This document shows positions 56,495-64,000 of a stretch of DNA of 64,000 nucleotides, one piece after another. The translations under genes and the position numbers were made by a program. Below the pieces are notes generated by a model. The model was not told the DNA's origin, searched no databases, and saw only the letters and a program-made list of their open reading frames with translations. Every line of letters begins with the position of its first letter. Within the stretch, counting starts at the first letter, position 1. Source of the DNA: Myxococcales bacterium (lineage in GTDB: Bacteria; Myxococcota_A; Polyangia; Polyangiales; Polyangiaceae); NCBI GenBank assembly GCA_016720545.1, contig JADKKK010000005.1:310001-374000 (forward strand), in the 5' to 3' direction.

Positions 56495-57882
56495 CTCTCT
56501 CCGGCCGCGCTCGCGCGCTCGCGCATCAGGGGCCACTCCTCGAGCTCGAAGCCGTCGTCCGTCGGCACCCAGGGGCGCTCGGCGCGGGCGAGCGGCCGCG
56601 CGAGGCGCCCCACGGCCTCCGCGATACGCCCCGCCTCGACGAAGCGTGCGTCCGTCTCCACGTCGCGTGTGGTCACGCGGACGACCTCCGCGAGGGAGCG
56701 CGCGCCGTCGGCGAGCGCCGCGCTCACCTTGCCCTGCAGCACCTCGCGTGGATCGGGCGGGGGCTCGCGCTCCTCGAGCGCGGCCTCGCGCGGCTTCTTG
56801 GGGCGCCGCGGCGGTGGGCCAGGGTCGGGCACGTGGGTCCCCTCGCGCAGCAGCGTGGGCGGGGCCTCCAGCGCGACGAGCAGCGAGAAGCTGCGACCGA
56901 GCCGACCGGCGAGCTGGTCGCGCAGGCGCTGGGTCACCGCGCGCGTGGGGTCGAGGCGCACGACGTCGCGCAGGAAGCGGTGGACGTACTGGTAGTACTC
57001 CGAGAAGCCGCGCTGGCGTGCCGAGCCCCAGGCCGCGACGCGGTCGATCTGGTCCATGACGGCGCGTGCCGCGGTCTCGGCGAGGCCCGCGCCGGCGCTG
57101 GCCGCGATGTCCTGGATGTCTTGGAGGCGCGCCTGGGCCGCGTGGGTGTCGCGCATGAGCACGTCGCCGAGCTCGCGCAGCGTCTTGCCCGTGGACTCGA
57201 GCAGGCCCTCGCAGCGCTCGACGGCGCCGAACCAGTCTGCCTTGAGCAGCTCGCCGACCTCGTGGCGCAGCTCCTCCTGCTGCAGGTCGAAGCCGCGCTG
57301 TCTGCGCTGGATGCCCGCCACGAGATCGGCGACCGTCACTCGGAGTGGGGCCGTGACGGTCGCCTCCCACTCGCTCTCGGTGGTGGCCCGGTGCGCGGCT
57401 CGCTCGACCGCCTCGAGGCTCGCGAGCAGCGTCGACGTGAGGAGCGGCAGGTTCTCCCGGGTGAGGGCGTCGTCTTCGAGGAAGAACTCGGCCACGGCCG
57501 CGCCGAGCCGCGTCAGGGAGTACTCGCCGCGCCGTAGGACGCCCGCGTGGTCGACCCGGGCGAGGGTGTGCTGCTCGCGGAGGCGTCGGATCGCGTGGGT
57601 CGCGCGCGCCCGGCTCCGACCCTCGGGCGCGGCCTCGGCGAGGGCCGAGACCTCGTCGAACACGTCATAGAGCTGCGGTTCGTCGAAGCTGGAGAGCGCC
57701 GAGCGGACGCCGCGTAGGTGGAGCGCCGCCAGGAACAGGAGATCGACCGCGCCGAGGTCGAGGGTCGGCTGACGCCGCGCGAGGGCGACGAGCGCGGCCC
57801 GTGCGTCGCGCTCGGCGACCGGCGAGGCGGCCGTGGGGTCGCTCGTGCGGTCGTGGTCGTGGTCGTCAGCGGCGTCGGTCAC
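56491..57882 (-). CDS. mukF: condensin kleisin subunit MukF
   Basis: About 463 residues from GTG 57882, close to the 440 of E. coli MukF. N-terminal winged helix, then helical bundle motifs such as SLEAVERAAHRATTESEWEA and RQRGFDLQQEELRHEVGELL with the MukF-type LKADWFGAVERCEGLLEST. Later SEYYQYVHRFLRDVVRLDPT and TQRLRDQLAGRLG match the central region; a C-terminal winged helix ends with DGFELEEWPLMRER. It is the kleisin that joins the two MukB heads and carries MukE. First gene of the operon, the same F-E-B order as in E. coli. Confidence 0.93.
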   Translation of the reverse strand: MTDAADDHDHDRTSDPTAASPVAERDARAALVALARRQPTLDLGAVDLLFLAALHLRGVRSALSSFDEPQLYDVFDEVSALAEAAPEGRSRARATHAIRRLREQHTLARVDHAGVLRRGEYSLTRLGAAVAEFFLEDDALTRENLPLLTSTLLASLEAVERAAHRATTESEWEATVTAPLRVTVADLVAGIQRRQRGFDLQQEELRHEVGELLKADWFGAVERCEGLLESTGKTLRELGDVLMRDTHAAQARLQDIQDIAASAGAGLAETAARAVMDQIDRVAAWGSARQRGFSEYYQYVHRFLRDVVRLDPTRAVTQRLRDQLAGRLGRSFSLLVALEAPPTLLREGTHVPDPGPPPRRPKKPREAALEEREPPPDPREVLQGKVSAALADGARSLAEVVRVTTRDVETDARFVEAGRIAEAVGRLARPLARAERPWVPTDDGFELEEWPLMRERASAAGER

Positions 57883-58098
57883 CCCGTCGGACTATCCGAG
57901 ATCGCCACGGCAGGACAAGCGGGCTCACCGGATCCACGCGAAGAGGGCCCGTTGCGCGTCCTGCGACGCGGCTCTGGAGCGGCAGCGCGCGTCGATTCGG
58001 GAGCTCGGCCTCTCGAGCGACCGCGCGCGGTCAGCGCTGCCACCGGTGACGAAGCGGCGCCGCACGAGGCGCTCGTGCTCGCGGCGCGCTCCGAGGCC

Positions 58099-60030
58099 TC
58101 ACCGCGTGACCGCGAACGCGATCGACGCGACGACCAGGACGATGCCCACACCGAGCGCTACGTAGGGCCAGAGCGCGGTGCGACGCTCGACGATGACCGT
58201 GGGCACTTGCGCGCGCGGCGGCGGGAGAGGCTCGGCGAACACTGGCGCGCTTCGGGGCGCGCCGCCCCCGACGCCCGGCATGAGGGGCACCGTGTGGCCC
58301 CGCGAGCTCCGCGCCCCGGCCGGCGGGCGTCCCAGCGGGATCGTCTGGTGCCCGGGCCGGGCCGGAGGCGGCCCGCCCTGCGCGAACCCGGCTTGCCCCT
58401 GCGGGGGTGGGGTCTGGGCGGGGATCGGGCGCCCCCCCGGGGCGGCGTTCGGGTCCTGGCCCTGCGCCGAGAAGCCTTGCGGCGGCTGGGGAGTCCCACC
58501 GGGAGCGGCGTGCAGCTGGGCCTGCGGCGCGGGCGGCGGGCCCTGCGGCGGCGGGCCGTGCGGTGGCGCCGGCTGTGGCATTGGCGGCGCTTGGCCCTGC
58601 GGCGACGGCGGGCTCTGAGGCTGCGGGGGCGCGCTTGGGGTGGCGGCCTGCGCGGGCGCGGGGGGTGGAGCGTGTGGGGTGGGGGCCAAAGCCCGGGGGG
58701 GCGCCGGCGGCGCTGGCGGCGCTGGCTTGGACGGCTGCGCCGGCGCAGGCGGTGGGGTGGGCGACTGCGCGGGACGCGGCCGGTTCACGCTGGGTTGCCC
58801 CGGGGAGGGGAGGGTCGACGACACGTCGATCGTGGGCTCGTCGTTCGGCGTGGGGGGGCGCGCGTCAGGCGCCGCGTCGTGGACCGGGGCCGCCTCGCTC
58901 GGTGGCCTCGCGGGCGCGGTCGCGGGCGGAGGTCGCAGCAACGTGTTCTCCGTGCTCGAGACCGGCTGCAAGTCGTCGCCGGGCGCGCTGACGGGCTCTT
59001 CACGGGGATCGCGTGGCTTTGGGCGCGGCGCCACGGCGGCCGGCGGGCTCGGCTTTCTCGGAGGCGCCGCCAGCTCCTTGTGCTCGGGCGGCGGGCTCGC
59101 GGTCGGCGTATCGGCTCGCGGCGCTGGCCGCGGGCCGATCGTCGGCATGTCCTCGTCGTGATCGATTGGCTCCTGGTCGGCGAGGGACGCCAGGGCCTCC
59201 TTGAGCTCGTTCGCGGTGGGGTAGCGGTCGTCCGGGTCCTTCGCCAGGCACCGCTCCACGATGAGCTCGAACATCGGATCCGAGTCGGGGGGGAACGGCG
59301 GCAGGGGCTCGTTCTGGATCTTGTTCAGCAAGAGCGCGAGCGAAGCGTCCTCGAACGGGTGACGCTGGAGCACGAGCTGGTAGAGCATGATGCCCATCGC
59401 CCAGATGTCGGCGCGCTTGTCCACGGTGCGCGACGAAGCGATCTGCTCCGGCGGCACGTAGAGCGGGGAGCCGACGATCGTGTAGGTGCCGGTCACCTCT
59501 TTCTGGTCCGAAGCGTCCTTCGCGATGCCGAAGTCGATGAGCTTCGCGCACATCTGACCGGACGCGTCCGGCACGATGAACACGTTCTCGGGCTTCAGAT
59601 CCCGGTGCACGATCCCTTTGTCGTGGGCCGCGATGAGACCGTCGCACACCTGCATGAGCAGCCTGGCGGCGAGACCGAGCGCGAGGGGCCCTCGTTCGGA
59701 GATGGCCTCGAGGTTCTCGCCCTGGAGCAACTCCATGACGAGGTAGAGCCGCCCGTCCTTCAGCGCCCCGGCGTCGTACACCCGCGACACCTGCGGTGCC
59801 TGCAGGCTCGCCAGAATGCGCGCCTCGCGCACGAACCTGTCGCGGAGGGAGCGGTTGCCTACCGCCTGCGCGTGCATGACCTTGATCGCGACGGGCTGGT
59901 CGAGCAGCGTCTGGCGCCCGCGCAGCAGCAGCGACATGCCTCCTTGTGCGAGCGGCCCCGTCACGAGGTAGCGATCGCCCAGGGCCTCTTGCACGAGATC
60001 GAGAGTCTGGTTGAACGACGTGCGGTCCAC
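58099..60030 (-). CDS. Ser/Thr protein kinase with Pro-rich linker and C-terminal membrane anchor
   Basis: About 643 residues from GTG 60030. Residues about 20-290 are a complete Hanks kinase: LAQGGMSLLLRGRQ glycine loop, VAIKVMHA, catalytic VHRDLKPENVFIV, LIDFGIAKDA, and SPLYVPPEQI. A Pro/Ala/Gln-rich linker of about 300 residues follows, then one membrane helix at the C-terminus (WPYVALGVGIVLVVASIAF) with a short tail. Active kinase likely, attached to the membrane. Substrate unknown. The mukF gene ends 216 bases away and is probably not linked. Confidence 0.93.
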   Translation of the reverse strand: MDRTSFNQTLDLVQEALGDRYLVTGPLAQGGMSLLLRGRQTLLDQPVAIKVMHAQAVGNRSLRDRFVREARILASLQAPQVSRVYDAGALKDGRLYLVMELLQGENLEAISERGPLALGLAARLLMQVCDGLIAAHDKGIVHRDLKPENVFIVPDASGQMCAKLIDFGIAKDASDQKEVTGTYTIVGSPLYVPPEQIASSRTVDKRADIWAMGIMLYQLVLQRHPFEDASLALLLNKIQNEPLPPFPPDSDPMFELIVERCLAKDPDDRYPTANELKEALASLADQEPIDHDEDMPTIGPRPAPRADTPTASPPPEHKELAAPPRKPSPPAAVAPRPKPRDPREEPVSAPGDDLQPVSSTENTLLRPPPATAPARPPSEAAPVHDAAPDARPPTPNDEPTIDVSSTLPSPGQPSVNRPRPAQSPTPPPAPAQPSKPAPPAPPAPPRALAPTPHAPPPAPAQAATPSAPPQPQSPPSPQGQAPPMPQPAPPHGPPPQGPPPAPQAQLHAAPGGTPQPPQGFSAQGQDPNAAPGGRPIPAQTPPPQGQAGFAQGGPPPARPGHQTIPLGRPPAGARSSRGHTVPLMPGVGGGAPRSAPVFAEPLPPPRAQVPTVIVERRTALWPYVALGVGIVLVVASIAFAVTR

Positions 60031-60162
60031 AGGTGTCTTCTGAGCGGCCGCTCCGCCGCGCCCTCATCGTATCGAGGGTTTGCCGAGAGCGGGAACTTTT
60101 GCTCGACGACCCCGAAGGCTCAGCTCGGCACCGCGGCGCGGGCGCGGGCCCCCACCGCCTGC

Positions 60163-60168
60163 TATCAT
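60163..60168 (+). promoter_or_regulatory. -10-like box TATCAT, leaderless arrangement
   Basis: TATCAT ends seven bases before ATG 60176, with no ribosome site between. Confidence 0.4.
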
Positions 60169-60175
60169 CGGCCAA

Positions 60176-60640
60176 ATGCTCATCGCGCTCGCCCTCGCGG
60201 CCTTGCTCGGGCTCTTTTTCTTTCTTCGCCACCGAAAGCACACGAAGGTCGCAGCTCCGGCCGAAGGCACGCTGCCCCCGGCCCTCGAGGAGTGGGTCGC
60301 GGAGGCGCTATCGACGGAGCTTCGGGGCGTGGGGCTCGGCGTCGAGAGCGGCAACCGCGACAACCGCGACAAGCTCCGGGCGACTCTGAAAGGTGAACCC
60401 GAGCCCGAGATCGTGGGCGCCATCGCCGACGCCGTGCGCCGGGTCGAGCTCGAGTACACGCGCCTGCCCCACGAGGCCGACGCGGAGCTCGCGCTCGTGG
60501 TGCGCTTCGAGGACGGCCGCGAGGGCCGCCGCGCGAGGCGCGTGCCGCTCGCGGAGCTCCCGGCGGACGTCCACGCGGAGCTCACGTCGAAGGCTGTGAC
60601 GCGGGTCTTCCGAGCGTGGAGCTTCAGCTGGGATCGCTGA
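60176..60640 (+). CDS. small single-helix membrane protein, unknown
   Basis: About 154 residues from ATG 60176. One N-terminal membrane helix (LIALALAALLGLFFFL) followed by a soluble domain rich in charged residues (VEALSTELRGVGLG-like and RRVELEYTRLPHEADAELALVVRF in shorter form LALVVRFEDGREG). No motif recognised. It is convergent with the Hsp70-like gene (stops 7 bases apart). Divergent from the kinase gene. Confidence 0.65.
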   Translation: MLIALALAALLGLFFFLRHRKHTKVAAPAEGTLPPALEEWVAEALSTELRGVGLGVESGNRDNRDKLRATLKGEPEPEIVGAIADAVRRVELEYTRLPHEADAELALVVRFEDGREGRRARRVPLAELPADVHAELTSKAVTRVFRAWSFSWDR

Positions 60641-60647
60641 GCCGAGC

Positions 60648-63410
60648 TCAGCCGTTGCCAGCGAGCGTCAGCCCGGGCGGGAGCTCGTCGTCGAAGAGCG
60701 AGGCCTCGCCCTCGGGGTAGGCCTCGGGCACCACCACCTCGGCGACGAGGTGGCGCCACACTTCCGGGGCGCCTGCCGAGTCGAGCCGCGCGATCGTGAG
60801 CTCGCGGAGACGCGGGCTGACGTCACGCGCGCGATCGTCGGTGCGCCGCGCGAGCAGCGCCGCGGCTCGGGCGAACCGCGCGTCGCGGCCCCACTCCGCG
60901 CGGAGCAGGCGCTCGAGCCACACCTCGACGAGACCTGCGGGGAGCACCTCGTGCGCGGGGCCATAGCTGGGGACGCGCGCGCCCAGCCTGCCGAGCCCTT
61001 CCCACACGCGCGCGTCGTCTTTCGCTCGCACGCGGTCGAAGAGCCACTCGCCCAAGGCCGCCCGCGCGCGCGGCGGCACGCGCTCGAGGCTCGCGGCGAG
61101 CGACAGCAGCTCGTCCTGGGCCTCGGGCAGGCGCTTCGGTCGCTTCAGGCCGACCTCTCTGGGCGCCAGGACCTGCGCCGCGAGCTCGGCGATCGACTCT
61201 TGAACGGGCGCGGGGAGCCCCGACGCCGTGCGACGAAACGCGACAAAAAAGGCCGCCCAGCCCCGGGCCTCGTCGGGGAAGGCGAGCCGCCCCTCCCAGG
61301 TGCGCGCGAGGGCCTCCACCCGCTCGGGATCGCCGTGGGCGCCTCGCCCCGGGCGGAGGCAGTGGCCGACGAGCTGGAACCACACCCGCTCGTGATCGGC
61401 GCTCCGCCTGCGCGAGCCCGGCGCTTCGAGGAGGCGGTCGGCGAGCGCGCGGGCCGTCTCGGCGCGCCACGTCCCCTTCTCGCCGAGCAGCCGCTCGAGC
61501 TCGCGCGGTAGGTCCTTCACCTCGCGTGGGGTGGCCTCCGAGCGCTTGCCGAACACCGCGGCGACGCGGGCGTCGACCTGCGCGATGACGAGTGCAGAAT
61601 GCACCTTCTCGGTTGGCGGGGCGATCGTGGGGCTCGGCGCCGGCGGGGCCACCGAGGCGCTGTCCTGCGGCTCCAGCCTGAACGCGAGGCGGAACCTGCG
61701 GCCGGTCTCGGTGACGCACCCGAGCTCGAGCGTCCCGATCTGGCTCACCTCGCCCTCGAGCGACACCTCCGCGGCGCCCCGCTCCAGCGGCTCCCCGAGG
61801 CGCGCCACGAGCGGAGGGAGGGGGAAGAAGCGCTCGTCGTCGAGCGCCACGACGTCGCCGGGCGCGCTCCGGTCGACGTCCGACGCGTAGAGAGCGAAGC
61901 GCGCGCGCTGCCCGAGGGCGAGCGAGAAGCGACGCTCGGGCGCCGCGTGCCGCGCGCCCTCCTCCGCGCCTCGGGGCACCACGCACACCGCCTTCGGCGC
62001 GCCCGGATCGCCCAGGCCGATGAAGTAGCTTCGCGCGGATCCGCCGCGGACGCGCGCGCCCTCACCCCGCGCGAGCAGACGCGCATAGGTCGCCGCGCCG
62101 CGCGCGACCGCCAGCTCCGGCTCCGGGTTCGGGAGCAGGCGCGGCCCGCGCGACGCACCGTGGTCGAAGCTCTCGGCGAGCGACGCGAGGAACGCCTGGG
62201 CGAGGTGCGGGGCGCGGAAGACCCCTCCGTTCAGCAGAACGGCGCGTGGGCGCGCGGCGCCGGTCCCCTCCGCCGCGGCGACCCGCGCGAGGAAGGTCGC
62301 GACGTGCCGGGTGATCGCCGGATCGCGCTCGTAGGGGAGGCCGAGCCCGCGGAGGGCCGCCGGGCGGGCCGCGGCCCTGGCGCCGGGCGGTGCGGTGGGG
62401 AAGAACCCGCCGACGACCACCTCACGCGCGAGCTCACGCGACAGCGGGGTCGTGCGCGAGCCGCCGACGAGCTTGCTCCCGTGGCCCAGGAGCGTGACGT
62501 TGACGCTGTCCAGATCACTCGAGAAGAGCTGCTCTTTGGCCTCGCGGCAGGCCGCGGTGAGCTCCGCGAACCGGGCGGGGGGCAGGCGCTCGCCGCGCTG
62601 CACGAAGCGCTCTTCGAGGGCGTACGCGAGGGCGAGGTCCATGTTGTCGCCGCCGAGCAGAATGTGCCGACCGCTCGCCACGCGCGTCAGCGTGGGGGCG
62701 GCGCGCTCGGTGTCGGTGATGCGCACGAGCGACAGATCCGTGGTGCCCCCTCCGACGTCGCAGACGAGCACGAGCGCGCCCTCGCCTAGCTCCCGGAGCG
62801 TGGCCTCGGCGTCGTCGCGGCCGAGGAAGTCGTAGACGGCCGCCACGGGCTCCTCGAGCAGCCTCACCGAGAGGCCCGCCTGCTCGGCCGCCATCCGCGT
62901 GAGCTCCCGGGCGTCGTCGTCGAAGGACGCCGGCACGGTGAGGGCGAGCGTGACCTCGGCGAGGGGCGCGTCCGCGTGGCTCGCGTTCCATGCAGACTGC
63001 ACATGTTCGAGCACCCGACGGCTCGCCTCCACCGGCGAGAGCTTGGGCGTCTCCGCGCCCTCCACGTCGAGGCCGAACGGAAGGATGGCCGCGCGCCGGT
63101 CCACGGCGGCGTGGCATAGCCAGCTCTTCGCGCTCGTGACGGCCCGCTGCGGCACCTCGGCGCCGCGGCCTTTGGCGAAGCGCCCGACGACGAACGACGG
63201 GTCGCCCGGGAGCTCTCCCGGAAGCGGCGCGTAGAGGCAGGATGGCAGCAGCGCGAGCGCCTCGATCGTGTCCCTCGTCACTCGCTGAGGCACGGGGAAT
63301 ACGCGCGCGAGCGCCTCGGCGGGCCGCGTGAAGGCGAGCACCGTGTTCGTCGTGCCGAGGTCGAGGCCGACCGCGGTGTCGCGCGGGGAGGCGCGCTTCT
63401 CGTGGCTCAT
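60648..63410 (-). CDS. Hsp70-family ATPase with C-terminal DUF3731-type extension
   Basis: About 920 residues from ATG 63410. The actin-type ATPase carries phosphate 1 VGLDLGTTNTVLAF, phosphate 2 VCDVGGGTTDLSL and adenosine-type VLLNGGVFRAPHL, then a beta sandwich with SALVIAQVDARV. The rest is helical, the DUF3731 region (WAAFFVAFRRTASGLPA; LSLAASLERVPPRARAAL). Length and layout match a stand-alone Hsp70 clan found in pairs, not DnaK itself. Substrate binding may differ. Two interrupted palindromes lie within it. Confidence 0.85.
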   Translation of the reverse strand: MSHEKRASPRDTAVGLDLGTTNTVLAFTRPAEALARVFPVPQRVTRDTIEALALLPSCLYAPLPGELPGDPSFVVGRFAKGRGAEVPQRAVTSAKSWLCHAAVDRRAAILPFGLDVEGAETPKLSPVEASRRVLEHVQSAWNASHADAPLAEVTLALTVPASFDDDARELTRMAAEQAGLSVRLLEEPVAAVYDFLGRDDAEATLRELGEGALVLVCDVGGGTTDLSLVRITDTERAAPTLTRVASGRHILLGGDNMDLALAYALEERFVQRGERLPPARFAELTAACREAKEQLFSSDLDSVNVTLLGHGSKLVGGSRTTPLSRELAREVVVGGFFPTAPPGARAAARPAALRGLGLPYERDPAITRHVATFLARVAAAEGTGAARPRAVLLNGGVFRAPHLAQAFLASLAESFDHGASRGPRLLPNPEPELAVARGAATYARLLARGEGARVRGGSARSYFIGLGDPGAPKAVCVVPRGAEEGARHAAPERRFSLALGQRARFALYASDVDRSAPGDVVALDDERFFPLPPLVARLGEPLERGAAEVSLEGEVSQIGTLELGCVTETGRRFRLAFRLEPQDSASVAPPAPSPTIAPPTEKVHSALVIAQVDARVAAVFGKRSEATPREVKDLPRELERLLGEKGTWRAETARALADRLLEAPGSRRRSADHERVWFQLVGHCLRPGRGAHGDPERVEALARTWEGRLAFPDEARGWAAFFVAFRRTASGLPAPVQESIAELAAQVLAPREVGLKRPKRLPEAQDELLSLAASLERVPPRARAALGEWLFDRVRAKDDARVWEGLGRLGARVPSYGPAHEVLPAGLVEVWLERLLRAEWGRDARFARAAALLARRTDDRARDVSPRLRELTIARLDSAGAPEVWRHLVAEVVVPEAYPEGEASLFDDELPPGLTLAGNG

Positions 63411-63438
63411 CTGTCGGACCCTCGCGGCCGGTGCGCGC

Positions 63439-64000
63439 TCACGACCATCCCGCGTCGATGACCTCGGCGTCGTCGTCGCGCACGCCGAGCTCGACCTTCC
63501 AGCGCTCCCCGGGCTTGCGCGGCGCGAGCGGCACCGCCTCGACGAGGAGCGTCCCCACCTCCGTGACGCTCGCGGCGAGCCGCACCGGCACCACGTCGCC
63601 AGAGGCGCGCCCCTCGCTCGGCAGCTCGATCTCCACCGGCGACAGCTCGGTAAGCCCGGCGGACGGCCCCACGTCGAGCTCCGTGCCCGCTCGGTCGTCG
63701 CGCCGGGTCGACGATCCAAAGAACCGGAAGGAGACCTTCTCTCCGACGACCGCGCCGAGCTCGACGGGGAGCTCGACCGGGGGGCCGCCCTCTTCGACCC
63801 CGAACGGCGCGACGCACAGCGCGGTGAGCGGAGGCTCGACGCCAGGCACCGCCGGGGCCGAGCCCTCGATGCCGACGTAGTAGGCGCGCGCGGTGCCGCC
63901 GCGGATACGCAGCCCCGCGCCGTGCCGGGTCAGGCCGTACGCCGCCGCGCCCTTCGCGACGGCCAGGTCGAGGTCCGTGCCGCCGAGCTCTCGCGCCGGC
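63439..64000 (-). CDS. second Hsp70-family protein, C-terminal about 187 residues only
   Basis: The gene runs off the right edge; its stop is 26 bases before the start of the next Hsp70-like gene. The visible part has the family end of the ATPase and the beta sandwich: DLDLAVAKGAAAYGL, RIRGGTARAYYVGIE, SVTEVGTLLVEAVPLAP and a C-terminal DDDAEVIDAGWS. The two genes form a tandem pair as in other genomes. The ATPase motifs lie outside the window. Confidence 0.8.
   Translation of the reverse strand, partial: PARELGGTDLDLAVAKGAAAYGLTRHGAGLRIRGGTARAYYVGIEGSAPAVPGVEPPLTALCVAPFGVEEGGPPVELPVELGAVVGEKVSFRFFGSSTRRDDRAGTELDVGPSAGLTELSPVEIELPSEGRASGDVVPVRLAASVTEVGTLLVEAVPLAPRKPGERWKVELGVRDDDAEVIDAGWS

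Noticed and set aside
51318..57882. Wadjet (JetABCD) or MksBEF plasmid-defence system
   Set aside because: MukB is full length with the MukB-type head ending, MukE and MukF have MukE/F motifs, and no topoisomerase-like jetD is next to it.

Overview
The window is high-GC (roughly 70% or more) DNA that reads like a Myxococcota chromosome, most likely class Polyangia. The signs are many secreted lipoproteins with Asp/Ala/Gly-rich linkers, Hanks-type kinases including one predicted pseudokinase, a MYXO-CTERM-like tail, RNA genes absent, and tight head-to-tail genes with 4-base start/stop overlaps. The family-level placement is inference from style; no 16S or marker alignment could be run.

Layout. 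1-6 kb: the N-terminal part of a GH35 beta-galactosidase lipoprotein, divergent from two large overlapping secreted lipoprotein genes. 6-14.5 kb: mutS, a lipoprotein methyltransferase, a PGYAPQQ-repeat lipoprotein, a frameshifted rhodanese, a methyltransferase, a DUF59/MIP18 protein, an NnrS-like membrane protein and a Cys-rich lipoprotein. 14.5-16.2 kb: a frameshifted chromate transporter and a gene-free stretch with an inverted-repeat (MITE-like) element. 16.2-23.5 kb: a respiratory block, with napD-napA-tetraheme cytochrome-NapF-like ferredoxin-small protein on the minus strand and, divergently, a tetraheme lipoprotein, a DsrO/NrfC-like ferredoxin and an NrfD/PsrC-like quinol-interacting membrane protein. 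23.5-26 kb: a SUMF1-type protein coupled to a SCO copper chaperone, then MscS. 26-29.5 kb: riboflavin operon ribE-ribB(A)-ribH-nusB-M17-like, where the RibA half of RibBA looks catalytically dead. 29.6-36.7 kb: lipoproteins, a TPR lipoprotein, a predicted pseudokinase and a three-domain multicopper oxidase. 36.9-51.3 kb: KamA-type radical SAM enzyme with a coupled small lipoprotein, a lipoprotein joining a CHAP/NlpC-like region to a 3D domain, a WYL regulator, a cytochrome c'-like lipoprotein, pyrimidine-nucleoside phosphorylase, a MYXO-CTERM-like protein, an MBL-fold protein, a zinc-ribbon/TPR protein, metG, and others. 51.3-57.9 kb: a complete mukF-mukE-mukB operon. 58-64 kb: a Ser/Thr kinase with a long Pro-rich linker and C-terminal membrane anchor, a small membrane-anchored protein, and two adjacent Hsp70-like ATPases, the second cut by the window edge.

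The points of most interest are the full-length MukBEF condensin outside its usual gammaproteobacterial home and a short interrupted palindrome (TGYA-N3-TRCA, usually flanked by R and Y) that occurs twelve times in 64 kb, mostly inside genes and against the base composition, where about one would be expected. With five-base arms and a three-base spacer it has the same geometry as the MatP site matS. The nap cluster without canonical napB/napC, paired with a divergent DsrJOP-like electron-input module, is a second system to check. Several genes appear to be leaderless, with a TAnnnT box 6-10 bases before the start codon. Three genes are broken by single-base changes in G/C runs, more likely sequencing errors than real pseudogenes.
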